The translations under genes and the position numbers were made by a program. Below are positions 9,152-18,216 of a stretch of 64,000 nucleotides of DNA, in pieces (the stretch's first letter is position 1; every line of letters begins with the position of its first letter). The stretch covers positions 52,322,231-52,386,230 of the forward strand of contig OZ035962.1 in the NCBI GenBank assembly GCA_964034945.1, in the 5' to 3' direction. The DNA is from Chrysopilus asiliformis. Its lineage: Eukaryota; Arthropoda; Insecta; Diptera; Rhagionidae. The notes beneath the pieces were generated by a model, which searched no databases, was not told the DNA's origin, and saw only the letters and a list, made by a program, of their open reading frames with translations.

Positions 9152-12100
9152 TTAATCTCTAAGTTTATAGTGTCCCCACGCAAAAGTGGATATTAGATCA
9201 CTACAAACAGATCTCTTATCATCTAAATAACCTAATGAAATTTTATTTAAACATTGAGTGTAAAGCTGATGTAATTTTGTTCTAAATACATACATATTAC
9301 AATAAAGTATTTTTTGCTTATACAAACAATCTCTATAATTCTCTAAAGTTAACTTACGAACAACATGTTTAGATACACCCTTAGCTTTAGTTATAATTTT
9401 ACTATTGTCTACATCTATAGAATACATTTTAGATCTTAAACCTATAAATTCTCTCATGATCCGACCATTGTTTTCATCTTTCATGAGTCCCAAAACTTTT
9501 TTATTTTTCTGTGGAATTGCGTAAATATTGTTTGCTGGGTAGTCTGATGTATCAAAAAACTGATCGATATCACCCTTAATATCATCATAAAAGTCTTGTG
9601 TTTTTATAGTGTAAATAAAAGAATCTGTATCCATATAATTCAACGTAATATTTTCATTATATTTTGGTTTCATATACCCATAATGAAAATTATACATATG
9701 AAATTTTGATAGTTCTAATACTGTAAATCCTGCATAAATTGGTTTATTATAATAGATAGAATCTTTTGATAATTGAATAGCAGTCATATCAGGAGTGAAT
9801 TGTGCCGAACTATGAAAATTTGGTTTAGCTATTAAAGCTCTAACACCCAAATGTCTTCCAGAACTTTCCCATGACGTAACCATCTTTACAGTTTTCCTTT
9901 TATCTACATTTTCCATAGTTTTACCATACACCGCATTGTTTAATAATTTAAAAAAATTCTTCTCAAAATCATTTTTAGCTTTAGTACGGTGACTATTGTT
10001 TAGATCAATATATGGTTTCAACCACGGAAACTGTTGAAACTGTAAAACACGGTGAACTTTTTTTAATTTCAATCCATTTTTTAAACATTGCTGTAAATTT
10101 CTATAATGGATAATATAACGCTCCTTATCCATTAAATCAGCTATTAGTTTCTTAGTTTTCGTGATTGTTTTATTTCGGGGACAAAATGGTAAATCGTTAT
10201 GATCATCATGTAGTGAAATTGGGTATTCAAGATCTACTTCTAAAACATATCCAATATCCGAGTCTAGCTCTATAGACATTACGTCTTTATTGAAATTCTC
10301 AACCCATTTGAATTTACTATATGGTAATGGTTGAGACATAGCCCATCCATATAAATTGTTAGCATCTAAATACATTAAATATTGCGATGGTTTATTAGAA
10401 TCATAATCCCTCATGTACTTGTTATTAGCTAATGAATGTCTATGAGAACATTGCGTTAGACCTCCTCTAATTCCTTTTTGGAAAAAGTTATACATGTTAA
10501 TATCTTGCAGTAATTCTAATTGAACACCTGTATATTTTAGCATAGCATCCCAAGAAAGACCCGGAGCTGTATAATATTGAGATGGATCCAAAGAATATAT
10601 TTTTTGACAAATTTTTCTGAAATTCTGAAAGATATCTGTAAGGAGTAGTACATCGGTTTTGAGGTAAAGTTCTAAATAATCTTGGAGAGTACTACAATTG
10701 AATTTTTGCCATACATTCCGAGCATGAGCATAATCTTGATCAGAGCACTCAGTATTGGAAAATTTATTTCTAAATGCTTGTTGAGGAGGTAATGTAGTTT
10801 CGTTAAGTTTCTCCCAACTACTTAAATAATCGTATGGAAAAATACCCTTCTTTTTAATTAACTGAAATAGCTCATCGTCAGGGTAATTAGATCGAACAAT
10901 TTTAAAATCTTCTGCTAATAAGTTGTTTGATAGAGCTTCAATACTAGACGCCATGAATCTAAACGAGTCTAAGAATCTGAGAGAAAATGATTCAACTGGT
11001 TCAATATCGCTTAGAGGAATCCGTTTAGTTAGTGATACATATAATTCTTTATTTAATGGAATAAGATCGATGTTTCCCGGAAAGTCTCCCAATGCTTTTA
11101 CAAATAAATGACAATCATAACCTGAAAAGTTATGAAAAAATACCGGAAAAAAGTTCGGGACTTTATATCTTAAATTACACTCATTATGCGCTGGACCCCG
11201 ATATCTACCAGTTAAGTGACAATGGTCGGCTACTCTATATCCATCTAAACTATTATTACAAATATGACATTCCTTACTCTCTAATTGATGATTTACTTCT
11301 TCTGGCGTTAGTTGCAGCATTGCTTTAGGACACTTTATGTAATCCGTGTAGAGTTTGGTGGTGTCTTCAATCAGCTGCTGTATAAACACATTTTCACAGT
11401 TCTGCCCCGTATAAGATCTGTATACATCTAAGTTGTCATCGAACGAACATTTGATGTAGTAGGCGAATGCGCAAGGAAGATGCTCTTGTATATTTGTAGT
11501 TGAGGATGTTGATGGACCCGGTAGACAGCTATCGATGTTCTGAAGAATGCTCTCAAAATCAGCATAAACCGTAAACGGAACCTCCAACTGCCGCTCGACA
11601 TACTCAAACTTTAACATCGCTCTTTCTCCTTCAGGCATCCTCGTTATAATTTTGTTGCACTCAGTTGAATGAATACTTAGTGCTCCCTCAGTGTGAAAAT
11701 GTTGGAAACAGAAATTGCAGAAATATTTTTTACATCTGTTCTTTGAAACTTGATTAGAAAACAATCTGGATACATTTTTAACCCAAACATAATGATTTCT
11801 TTCTTCCTTCTGTAGTAGTAGCATCGTGATGTGGTTTGGTGAATTCATTTTGTTTGTAGCGTAGTATGGTCCCACAATATTATATTGAGCATTTGATGTC
11901 TCTGCAATTCCGAAAACATTAACACTTATCGCTGGATTCTGTTCTTCAAATTTCCAAATATCTTGAAGTGCTAATGGAAACTCTAGATTATCAAAATTGA
12001 GTGTAATATTACTCAGCTCAATCGTATTTTGTGAAATGTTTGAAATCCGGTATGAAGAAGTTCTTTGTGGGTGAGAATTAGTTGGAGCTAGGGCACTAAT

Positions 12101-12772
12101 AACAGTCCATTTAAAACAATATTCATCGTTATTCACTACATTAATACAAGCCTTTTTTCTTTCAATTGATTCCGGAAGTCGTATGTATTGCGATCCTCGT
12201 AAAGGTTTATATTGATTTATATTGATTTCCAGATGTATTATTCTGATCAGAGTCCATCCGCTATCACGTTCCTGGAACTCTGACGTTTTTGTTGAAATCA
12301 CCTGTTTCGCTTCATCGAAAAATTGTTGGATTTCTAGCTCTCCAGTGATTCTAGTCATTTTTGTTTGGAACGATTTTATCGAAAGAACTATATCATCATC
12401 TTCACCATCAATAGCCGATTTAACGAATTTCCCATACTCGCAAAATAATTCCAGATTTGCCTTGTAATTCATATGTTTACTCAATGAATCAGTTAACAGT
12501 TTCACAATTCGGGCTTTCGATTGATTTAAAAAATCATCTGGTGATAAAAGTCCTTCATCCTGATTCTCCAACATAAACGTCTCAATCCTTCCTTTGAATC
12601 CACTCTTAACACAGCGAAGTCCATCTTCAATCAGCTCTGCAGAATTCTTTTTATGTGCGTTACTACGTAAATGACCACTCCATTTAACACTAGCAATTTC
12701 TACATTGCATACTTCACATGCAACCATTGAGTTTCCGTTAAACGCGATTTCTGCTGATCTCTTCATTTTCAA
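9152..12772 (-). CDS. Protein-primed family B DNA polymerase (Polinton pPolB)
   Basis: The 1206-residue enzyme replicates the linear element. The exonuclease motifs are YADFESI (about 403), FHNFSGYDCHLF (about 540) and YLKTDVLLLTDIF (about 690). The polymerase motifs are YLDANNLYGWAMSQPLPY (motif A, about 805), LLNNAVYGKTMEN (motif B, about 945) and YMDTDSF (motif C, about 1043). The N terminus has a C2H2-type finger (residues 17-42). A second finger lies near 345-370, and a CHICNN...HCHLTGRYRG...HNEC cysteine/histidine module near 500-530, as in other animal Polinton polymerases. All catalytic residues I can identify are intact, and the frame is uninterrupted. It is convergent with the protease. 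Confidence 0.95.
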   Translation of the reverse strand: MKMKRSAEIAFNGNSMVACEVCNVEIASVKWSGHLRSNAHKKNSAELIEDGLRCVKSGFKGRIETFMLENQDEGLLSPDDFLNQSKARIVKLLTDSLSKHMNYKANLELFCEYGKFVKSAIDGEDDDIVLSIKSFQTKMTRITGELEIQQFFDEAKQVISTKTSEFQERDSGWTLIRIIHLEININQYKPLRGSQYIRLPESIERKKACINVVNNDEYCFKWTVISALAPTNSHPQRTSSYRISNISQNTIELSNITLNFDNLEFPLALQDIWKFEEQNPAISVNVFGIAETSNAQYNIVGPYYATNKMNSPNHITMLLLQKEERNHYVWVKNVSRLFSNQVSKNRCKKYFCNFCFQHFHTEGALSIHSTECNKIITRMPEGERAMLKFEYVERQLEVPFTVYADFESILQNIDSCLPGPSTSSTTNIQEHLPCAFAYYIKCSFDDNLDVYRSYTGQNCENVFIQQLIEDTTKLYTDYIKCPKAMLQLTPEEVNHQLESKECHICNNSLDGYRVADHCHLTGRYRGPAHNECNLRYKVPNFFPVFFHNFSGYDCHLFVKALGDFPGNIDLIPLNKELYVSLTKRIPLSDIEPVESFSLRFLDSFRFMASSIEALSNNLLAEDFKIVRSNYPDDELFQLIKKKGIFPYDYLSSWEKLNETTLPPQQAFRNKFSNTECSDQDYAHARNVWQKFNCSTLQDYLELYLKTDVLLLTDIFQNFRKICQKIYSLDPSQYYTAPGLSWDAMLKYTGVQLELLQDINMYNFFQKGIRGGLTQCSHRHSLANNKYMRDYDSNKPSQYLMYLDANNLYGWAMSQPLPYSKFKWVENFNKDVMSIELDSDIGYVLEVDLEYPISLHDDHNDLPFCPRNKTITKTKKLIADLMDKERYIIHYRNLQQCLKNGLKLKKVHRVLQFQQFPWLKPYIDLNNSHRTKAKNDFEKNFFKLLNNAVYGKTMENVDKRKTVKMVTSWESSGRHLGVRALIAKPNFHSSAQFTPDMTAIQLSKDSIYYNKPIYAGFTVLELSKFHMYNFHYGYMKPKYNENITLNYMDTDSFIYTIKTQDFYDDIKGDIDQFFDTSDYPANNIYAIPQKNKKVLGLMKDENNGRIMREFIGLRSKMYSIDVDNSKIITKAKGVSKHVVRKLTLENYRDCLYKQKILYCNMYVFRTKLHQLYTQCLNKISLGYLDDKRSVCSDLISTFAWGHYKLRD

Positions 12773-13390
12773 ACAAATTAATTATTTTTTAAATGTACTA
12801 TAAAACAAAACTAGTACACTTCAACGTGAACGTGTTTTATGAATAAACATACTTCAAACAAACTCTCCATTTTATACTTTTTGTTTCATTGCATATGTCA
12901 CTATCCTAATAAATCATCAATAATCAATCAAAAACCTAAAATCAATCAATTAGTAAAATTCAACATCTTATCAAAAGCACTTCCTGCTTTTTTTATATGC
13001 TAACATAACACTACAAAATTATTTAAAACCATTTCTAAGTTACGTCTTATCAATCATATTTTTGAACAAATTAACCACAACTAATTAACTAAATCGAATT
13101 TTGAGATTAGGAATGTAAAAATCAAAAATATTGATTTCATTTTCTAAGTTACCAAAGCATTTTTTCGATAAATTAGCTATTCAAAACCTCAATGAATATA
13201 GTTTCCTCAAAAATATAAAATGTTGAATTACTATATAAGCCTCCCTAGTTTAAGGTTTATTGCTAGTTTAATTCAATCATTCGTATTAAAAATTACCTTC
13301 ATCAATCAATCAAAAAGTAAGCTTTTCTTTATTTATTTATTTTTATTATTTAACTGTATATATTTATTTTCAGTGTCTGCAAACATCTAT
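12773..13390. promoter_or_regulatory. Divergent intergenic region between PolB and the 125-residue gene
   Basis: AT-rich and without other genes. It contains two CTTATCA (inverse TGATAAG) motifs near 12967 and 13047. A CCTGC-T7-ATAT element at 12983-12998 recurs upstream of the next gene (13976-13990). It probably drives PolB leftward and the small gene rightward; this is inference. Confidence 0.45.
13317..13373 (+). other. Probable 57-bp intron upstream of or within the small unknown gene
   Basis: The sequence has a GTAAG donor after AAAAA and a pyrimidine-rich tract ending TTTTCAG. The length is a multiple of three. Joining A (13316) to TG (13374) creates an ATG in the frame of the downstream gene, so splicing may decide the start codon. 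Confidence 0.6.
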
Positions 13391-13768
13391 ATGAGAAGCA
13401 CAAACGATGCCTTCTATATTCTATCCAAATTACCGGTGGAGTTTAATCATGTAAGGTGCGGGGTATTTGTATACCCCGTAAAAGATCGGGATATGTGGAT
13501 AGCGGCGCTATCCACGTCGTTTAACCCCTTTGAGGAAAATATGACAACAGACGCGGTAGATAAGTTCAAAGATCTAAAACTGGAATCAAACGGAGCAGTT
13601 TGGAATCGGAGATCAAGAACATTTACCGTGTTAGCCGGTAAAGATATAAAATTCCTTACCGCGACAGAGCCGCAGCTGTTTGATGTTGCGGTTCTGTTAG
13701 GAATACATTTATTTAAATACGACGGGAACGAACCGCTAGACTATCTGCATTGGGGGGATAGTTTTTAA
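13391..13768 (+). CDS. Unknown Polinton accessory protein, 125 residues
   Basis: Not recognised. The frame is open back to an ATG at 13220, but that N-terminal part would be AT-rich and hydrophobic and contains a likely intron. I therefore start at the first ATG in the second exon; a splice-created ATG five codons earlier is also possible. The product has no signal peptide or membrane segment. It is moderately acidic and ends with LDYLHWGDSF. Codon use is more balanced than in the flanking AT-rich DNA, which supports a real gene. It lies between PolB and another unknown gene on the plus strand. Confidence 0.6.
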   Translation: MRSTNDAFYILSKLPVEFNHVRCGVFVYPVKDRDMWIAALSTSFNPFEENMTTDAVDKFKDLKLESNGAVWNRRSRTFTVLAGKDIKFLTATEPQLFDVAVLLGIHLFKYDGNEPLDYLHWGDSF

Positions 13769-13830
13769 ATTTATAATAAAATTTAAATTTATAATTTATA
13801 ATAAAAACGAAATTGTTTAAAATTGTGTTT

Positions 13831-13909
13831 CATTATCAACCACACAAAAACTATCACAACATCCACCATCTTATCACCAACTCAACGTAAACAATAACAA
13901 ACCATATCA
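13831..13909 (+). repeat. 79-bp direct repeat, copy 1
   Basis: Identical to 17696-17774. It includes CATCTTATCACCAACTCAACG and ACACAAAAACTATCACAAC (both quoted in part). It lies between two accessory genes; copy 2 marks the putative right end of the Polinton. Confidence 0.9.
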
Positions 13910-13975
13910 CAATTATACCTACGCTTAGATTTATAAACTCTTGAATAATAGTGTATAGGTTCGTGACCCAGAGAC

Positions 13976-13990
13976 CCTGCTTTTTTATAT
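13976..13990 (+). promoter_or_regulatory. CCTGC-T6-ATAT promoter-like element
   Basis: CCTGCTTTTTTATAT lies about 70 bp upstream of the ATG of the next gene. Nearly the same string (with seven T) occurs at 12983-12998 upstream of the other unknown gene. The T-run plus ATAT could serve as a TATA-like box; CCTGC may be an element-specific addition. Confidence 0.4.
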
Positions 13991-14015
13991 TTAACATATC
14001 TGTAGTCATAAATAT

Positions 14016-14133
14016 TCATCATTCATTGCAAGACTTTCAACAATAAAACATGCAGATTCACGATTCATTGCAAGACTTTCAACAATCAAACATGCGAATC
14101 TATGATTCATTGCAAGACTTTCAACAATCAAAC
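14016..14133 (+). repeat. 42-bp tandem repeat spanning the start of the unknown gene
   Basis: Three copies share GATTCATTGCAAGACTTTC and CAACAATCAAACATG. Copies 2 and 3 encode a 14-residue repeat (DSLQDFQQSN core). In copy 1 the serine codon TCA reads TAA, so translation starts in copy 2. Confidence 0.85.
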
Positions 14134-14916
14134 ATACAATTTTGGTGTGAACACTTAACTGAAGAGACAAAATATTGTACTTGTCAGGGTGGTTGGTTTA
14201 GTTTTAAATTGCAACCCCACCACAATCAGCGTCGATCAGTAAAAATTTATGTTATACCCGAGGATGGTACCAGATGCCTGTTAGCAACCTATTTGAGAGA
14301 CCATGATACTTTTAGGAGTGAAGTGTTCGCGTTCTCCCCCTGGCAACATGTAAAAATACAGGTTGAAGGAGGTGCGGTGACCTTGGTGGGTAAAGCTGAT
14401 GAAACAGCTGATAGATTGAAAGCGACGGATCGTTTTTACCCCGGATGTGTTTTTGCTGATGAAGAAGAGTGGAGAGGACGAGAAAATTTGGTAGAGAGCT
14501 GTAAAGAACTAAGTCATATATTATTGGCAACTAAAATTTTAAAAGATGATAAATCAGTCATTGATTCATCAAAAATGCACTATGAAAACGAGATCTTATT
14601 AGAAGTGGGTAAAGATCTTCATCTACTAATGAATAACATATATAAAAAATTAAAAGAGAGAAATATTATACGCGCTAATGAAATTATTGCTGATTTTTAC
14701 TTTGATGCTAGAAATGATTCAGATTCTGAATCAGTCGCAAAGTCGAAAAATATTCTTAGTCTTGAATACATCGATGATTGTATCGATTATATAAAAAAAT
14801 ATTTTTCGAAAATTCCTCAAGATGATGAAATTATAAATGAGTCACAGAATAATCTAAGAACACTCACTAAAGATCTCAACAGGCTGATTTCAAGACGTGT
14901 AACAAATTTCGTATAA
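14050..14916 (+). CDS. Unknown Polinton accessory protein, 288 residues
   Basis: Not recognised. It opens with two 14-residue repeats (DSLQDFQQSN). A probable globular part follows with CEH, CTCQGGW and a YPGCVFADEEEW stretch (residues 30-145). The C-terminal half is strongly helical and charged (about 150-288). No signal peptide or membrane segment is seen. The start is the first ATG after an in-frame stop in the preceding repeat copy. Plus-strand neighbours are another unknown gene and, past a satellite insertion, the integrase. A DNA-binding or assembly role cannot be judged from sequence alone. Confidence 0.65.
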   Translation: MQIHDSLQDFQQSNMRIYDSLQDFQQSNIQFWCEHLTEETKYCTCQGGWFSFKLQPHHNQRRSVKIYVIPEDGTRCLLATYLRDHDTFRSEVFAFSPWQHVKIQVEGGAVTLVGKADETADRLKATDRFYPGCVFADEEEWRGRENLVESCKELSHILLATKILKDDKSVIDSSKMHYENEILLEVGKDLHLLMNNIYKKLKERNIIRANEIIADFYFDARNDSDSESVAKSKNILSLEYIDDCIDYIKKYFSKIPQDDEIINESQNNLRTLTKDLNRLISRRVTNFV

Positions 14917-15049
14917 ATATATACGTATTTTTAAAAAACATGTGTGTGCAGTGCACACGCGGTAGAAGTGAAACCTTAGGAAAACTAAACAGCGAGAGAA
15001 TGAGACGAATGCGGTATCAGGGGGGGGATAGTTATAGCGTTTATTTATT

Positions 15050-15592
15050 ATAATATTGGTACCAGGTTCAAAAGTAATATTATATTTTTATTGAAAATCT
15101 AATACCGGATTCGTGATCAGCGACCCCAAAAACCCTAAAATGCAAATTTTTCCGGGGAAAATGGGAAAAAGGATATTTTCATTATCCTTACAGGATCTTC
15201 CGTTTCGAATTTTGAAAATCTAATACCGGGTTCGTGATCAGCGACCCCAAAAACCCTAAAATGCAAATTTTTCCGGGGAAAAATGGGAAAAAGGATATTT
15301 ATCCTTACAGGACCTTTCGTTTGGAATTTTGAAAATCTAATACCGGATTCGTGATCAGCGACCCCAAAAACCCCGTAGTGCCAATTTTTCCGGAGAAAAA
15401 TGGGAAAAAGGATATTTTCATTATCCTTACAGGACCTTCCGTTTCGAATTTTGAAAATCTAATATCGGATTCGTGATCAGTGACCCCAAAAACCCTATAG
15501 TGCAAATTTTTCCGGGGAAAAATGGGAAAAAGGATATTTTCATTATCCTTACAGGACCTTCCGTTTCGAATTTTGAAAATCTACATAGCTAA
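15050..15592. repeat. Satellite array, ~121 bp monomer, inside the Polinton
   Basis: Four to five monomers start around CGTGATCAGCGACCCCAAAA (near 15111, 15232, 15350, 15471). Each has a TTTTTCCGG box, a GGGAAAAAGGATA box and TTATCCTTACAGGACCTTCC. It is the same family, in opposite orientation, as the array at 60.95-64 kb. A related family forms the array at 38.4-39.0 kb. Confidence 0.9.
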
Positions 15593-16025
15593 AAACCTGC
15601 TCCTGGCAACACAGATTATTTTGCAAAAAACCGCATAAAAATCGGTCCAGTAGTTTTTGAGTTTTGTAATCTCAGGCAGGCAGACAAACAATAAAACATC
15701 CATTTTTATTTATATACGAGTACATATGTATATATTGCAATTTATGACGAAACATAATTTATCGCCTCCTCTCTCCACTTCCTCCCTCCTAACACTTCTC
15801 CCTTCTCCCCTTTCCCTTCCCGTACCCCGCCCTCTTCCCCTACCCCTTCCCGCTTCCCATCAATCTTGTTTACGATAAATTGACTGGCACCCATCTGTAT
15901 TCTATCTCATTTTCTCGTAGGCTAAAATATCCTATCTCTTTTTACTGTCGTTTCATCGAGTTTGAAATCACTCACAACGCCGCTAAAGAAGTTTTCACTT
16001 CAAAAACATATTAGTTGTTCCCATT
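15593..16025. other. Transposon-like tail and pyrimidine-rich tract
   Basis: The segment 15600-15690 (ATCGGTCCAGTAGTTTTTGAG and CAGGCAGACAAAC, quoted in part) resembles dispersed insect repeat tails. A C/T-rich tract (15767-15860) ends in TTTACGATAAATTG. That is the inverse of the ATCGTAAACAATTTATCG phrase opening the G-rich region at 54.84 kb, so both come from one repeat family. No gene is visible before the integrase start. Confidence 0.55.
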
Positions 16026-16946
16026 ATGAATAAGAAGAGACAAGTCGTAAATGAGTTACATAAACCTGTACGAAGAAATTTCCATCGTAGACGTGTTGTT
16101 ATTAAGGGTATTGATGATTTATGGCAAGCAGATTTGGTTGAAATGATTCCATATTCATCCGAGAATAATGGCTATCGATATCTTCTCACAGTTATCGATG
16201 CATTTTCCAAGTATGCTTGGGGTATTCCTGTAAAAAATAAGACCGCTTTTGAAGTCACTAGAGCATTTCAAACAATTTTAAAAGCAAATCGCATACCAAA
16301 GAATCTTCATACAGATAACGGAAAAGAATTTTACAATAAAGATTTTGAAACTCTAATGAAAAAACATAAAATTAATCATTACTCTACTTATTCAACAATG
16401 AAAGCATCGATAGTCGAACGATTTAATCGAACCCTAAAAAATCTTATGTGGAAGGAGTTTAGTATGAATGGAAACTACAAATGGCTTAGATTAACAAATC
16501 AATTAATTGAGCAATATAATAATACAAAACATCGCACAATAAAAATGGCTCCCATTGATGTTGGCAAAACAAACGAAAAACGTATACTTTCCTCAGTTTA
16601 TAATCACCTCAAAATATTTGATCGTAATAAGTATAAAGTTGGAGACATGGTTCGCATAAGCAAATATAAACATGTGTTTGAAAAGGGCTACACACCAAAC
16701 TGGACAACAGAGATTTTCCAAATTAGAAGAATTCAAAATACAAACCCCGTTCAATATCTCCTAAAAGATTATCAACAGCAGCCGATTGAAGGTGGATTTT
16801 ATGAATTTGAAATAGCAAAAGTTCAACACTCCGATGTATATTTAGTTGAAAAAATTCTGAAAAGACGAGGTGAACAAGTTTATGTAAAATGGCTAGGCTT
16901 TTCATCTCAGCATAATTCATGGATTAATAAAAAAGAAATTATTTAA
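16026..16946 (+). CDS. Polinton integrase (retroviral-type DDE) with C-terminal chromodomain
   Basis: The 306-residue protein inserts the element DNA. The catalytic residues are D in WQADLVEM (about 36), D in LHTDNGKEF (about 98) and E in SIVERFN (about 134). A C-terminal chromodomain (VYLVEKILKRRGEQVYVKWLGF, quoted in part; about 272-295) may guide targeting to methylated histones. The N-terminal zinc-binding region usual in this family is not evident, so the gene may be slightly short at the 5' end after the nearby repeat insertion. It lies near the right end, as is common in Polintons. Confidence 0.92.
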   Translation: MNKKRQVVNELHKPVRRNFHRRRVVIKGIDDLWQADLVEMIPYSSENNGYRYLLTVIDAFSKYAWGIPVKNKTAFEVTRAFQTILKANRIPKNLHTDNGKEFYNKDFETLMKKHKINHYSTYSTMKASIVERFNRTLKNLMWKEFSMNGNYKWLRLTNQLIEQYNNTKHRTIKMAPIDVGKTNEKRILSSVYNHLKIFDRNKYKVGDMVRISKYKHVFEKGYTPNWTTEIFQIRRIQNTNPVQYLLKDYQQQPIEGGFYEFEIAKVQHSDVYLVEKILKRRGEQVYVKWLGFSSQHNSWINKKEII

Positions 16947-16988
16947 AACTAAAACTGTATTTTTTATTTTTCAATTACAATCATTAAC

Positions 16989-17600
16989 TTAAGTAATACT
17001 CATATTATAGGTTTGCTTCATTGATCTCAAATCTACCAATTCAACATCAGATTTATAGTTAGTATCTTGATAATTTACGATTTCAATTTCTCCATTCGCT
17101 AAGAATCTTTCTTTCTCATATTCACGGTACTCATAACACGAAATATTCAAACTCTGCTTTGTGTAGTTACTATCATATGTACACCGTATCGTTAACTCCT
17201 TATCGCCATCAAATTCCAATTTAAAATGTCTATAAAAGACATTTTTACTCTCAATGATTCCAGAAATTTCGCTTTCTTTCCGTATCAACTCTTTCCTAAA
17301 TCCCTCTATAGCTTCTTCAGGGCTAACATACTTTCGATCCTCGGAAACCGAATTGCCTGCTGTAACACTCTCATCATCCTGATGACTACTACTCTGATTG
17401 TTTTGCAGATTGGTAAATGTTATTAATTTGAGTGATAACCCAATTTCCACTATGTCGTTATTCGGTAAAAGAATGTTAAAGATCAAACGCTCCTCATTAT
17501 TATTTCCAAGATTTACTGCTGGACCACCACTCCCATTAATCGGTATGGCCTGACCATTAAACAAACATGGATACACAAATAAAAATAAAAAATATTTCAT
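16989..17600 (-). CDS. Predicted secreted protein of the Polinton
   Basis: The frame opens at 17633. I choose the Met at 17600 because it begins a clear signal peptide (MKYFLFLFVYPCLFNGQA). The mature part (about 185 residues) has several N-glycosylation sequons (NGS, NQS, NYT, NIS, NMS), two nearby cysteines and beta-rich character. The function is unknown. A secreted product on a Polinton suggests interaction with the host cell or with other particles, but this is only inference. It is convergent with the integrase, and a 79-bp repeat lies just upstream. Confidence 0.65.
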   Translation of the reverse strand: MKYFLFLFVYPCLFNGQAIPINGSGGPAVNLGNNNEERLIFNILLPNNDIVEIGLSLKLITFTNLQNNQSSSHQDDESVTAGNSVSEDRKYVSPEEAIEGFRKELIRKESEISGIIESKNVFYRHFKLEFDGDKELTIRCTYDSNYTKQSLNISCYEYREYEKERFLANGEIEIVNYQDTNYKSDVELVDLRSMKQTYNMSIT

Positions 17601-17695
17601 TTTATCTAACTCGAGATCTAAACAGTTCAACAATAAATATAGAACTACGGTGATTTCACTGACAACTTAGAATATATATCAATATCCACTGTATC

Positions 17696-17774
17696 CATTA
17701 TCAACCACACAAAAACTATCACAACATCCACCATCTTATCACCAACTCAACGTAAACAATAACAAACCATATCA
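17696..17774 (+). repeat. 79-bp direct repeat, copy 2
   Basis: Identical to 13831-13909. It lies upstream of the secreted-protein gene and close to the provisional Polinton end. Confidence 0.9.
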
Positions 17775-18216
17775 ATAACAACACGTGCTCGTGAAGTCAA
17801 CTTCCGGTCTAGAACCCGCTTATCCTATCTACTGTCGCAGACACTTTCGTAAAAATATTAGTTTAACTATCTTTATATTTCATAATGTCTTATACAGTAT
17901 ATATTAAGTTTTTGTCATAAAATTAATGTCCAAAACAAATAGTATTTTACATTATAAAAAATTAAACAATTTCATATTTCTTATTGACTATAGAAAATTT
18001 TTCCTTTATTACGTATCTAATTATATTTTTATATTAATGTTATTACTTTTGTTCGTGAATTTTGATTAAGCTCTTTTTATCAAATTAATTTTATTTGTTG
18101 TGTATCTTTACGATTTTCGGTTTTTTTTCTCTAAAATTTTCCCGTTTATATACATGTATGCAAGTATTCTAAATACTTTTAACGTTTTTTATATAATTCT
18201 CGGTTATAATAGACTG
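17775..18216. other. Junction region between Polinton and Gypsy remnant
   Basis: AT-rich with no reading frame I can support. A TATCCTATCT...ACTGTCG phrase (17820-17836) has a weak parallel at 15927-15950. It should hold the Polinton right end and the 3' untranslated end of the minus-strand Gypsy. No copy of that Gypsy's LTR is seen, so its 3' end is deleted. Confidence 0.4.

Larger units (their letters stand above)
1..17774. mobile_element. Polinton/Maverick (adintovirus-like) DNA element, left end outside the window
   Basis: The span holds the hallmark Polinton set: protein-primed DNA polymerase B, a retrovirus-type integrase with chromodomain, a packaging ATPase, an adenovirus-type cysteine protease and a phospholipase-A2-type minor capsid protein. 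Accessory genes are a collagen-like fibre, a DUF8207-type protein, two unknown proteins and a secreted protein. No major capsid or penton gene is visible, so it may lie left of position 1 or be lost. I could not find terminal inverted repeats. The right end is set provisionally at the end of a 79-bp repeat, after which a Gypsy remnant begins. Several younger transposons sit inside it (2.5-7.7 kb and 15.0-15.9 kb). Confidence 0.85.

Noticed and set aside
13831..17774. 79-bp direct repeats as target duplications or LTRs of an element holding the integrase
   Set aside because: They are too long for a duplication and too short for LTRs, and the genes between fit the Polinton; an internal duplication is simpler.
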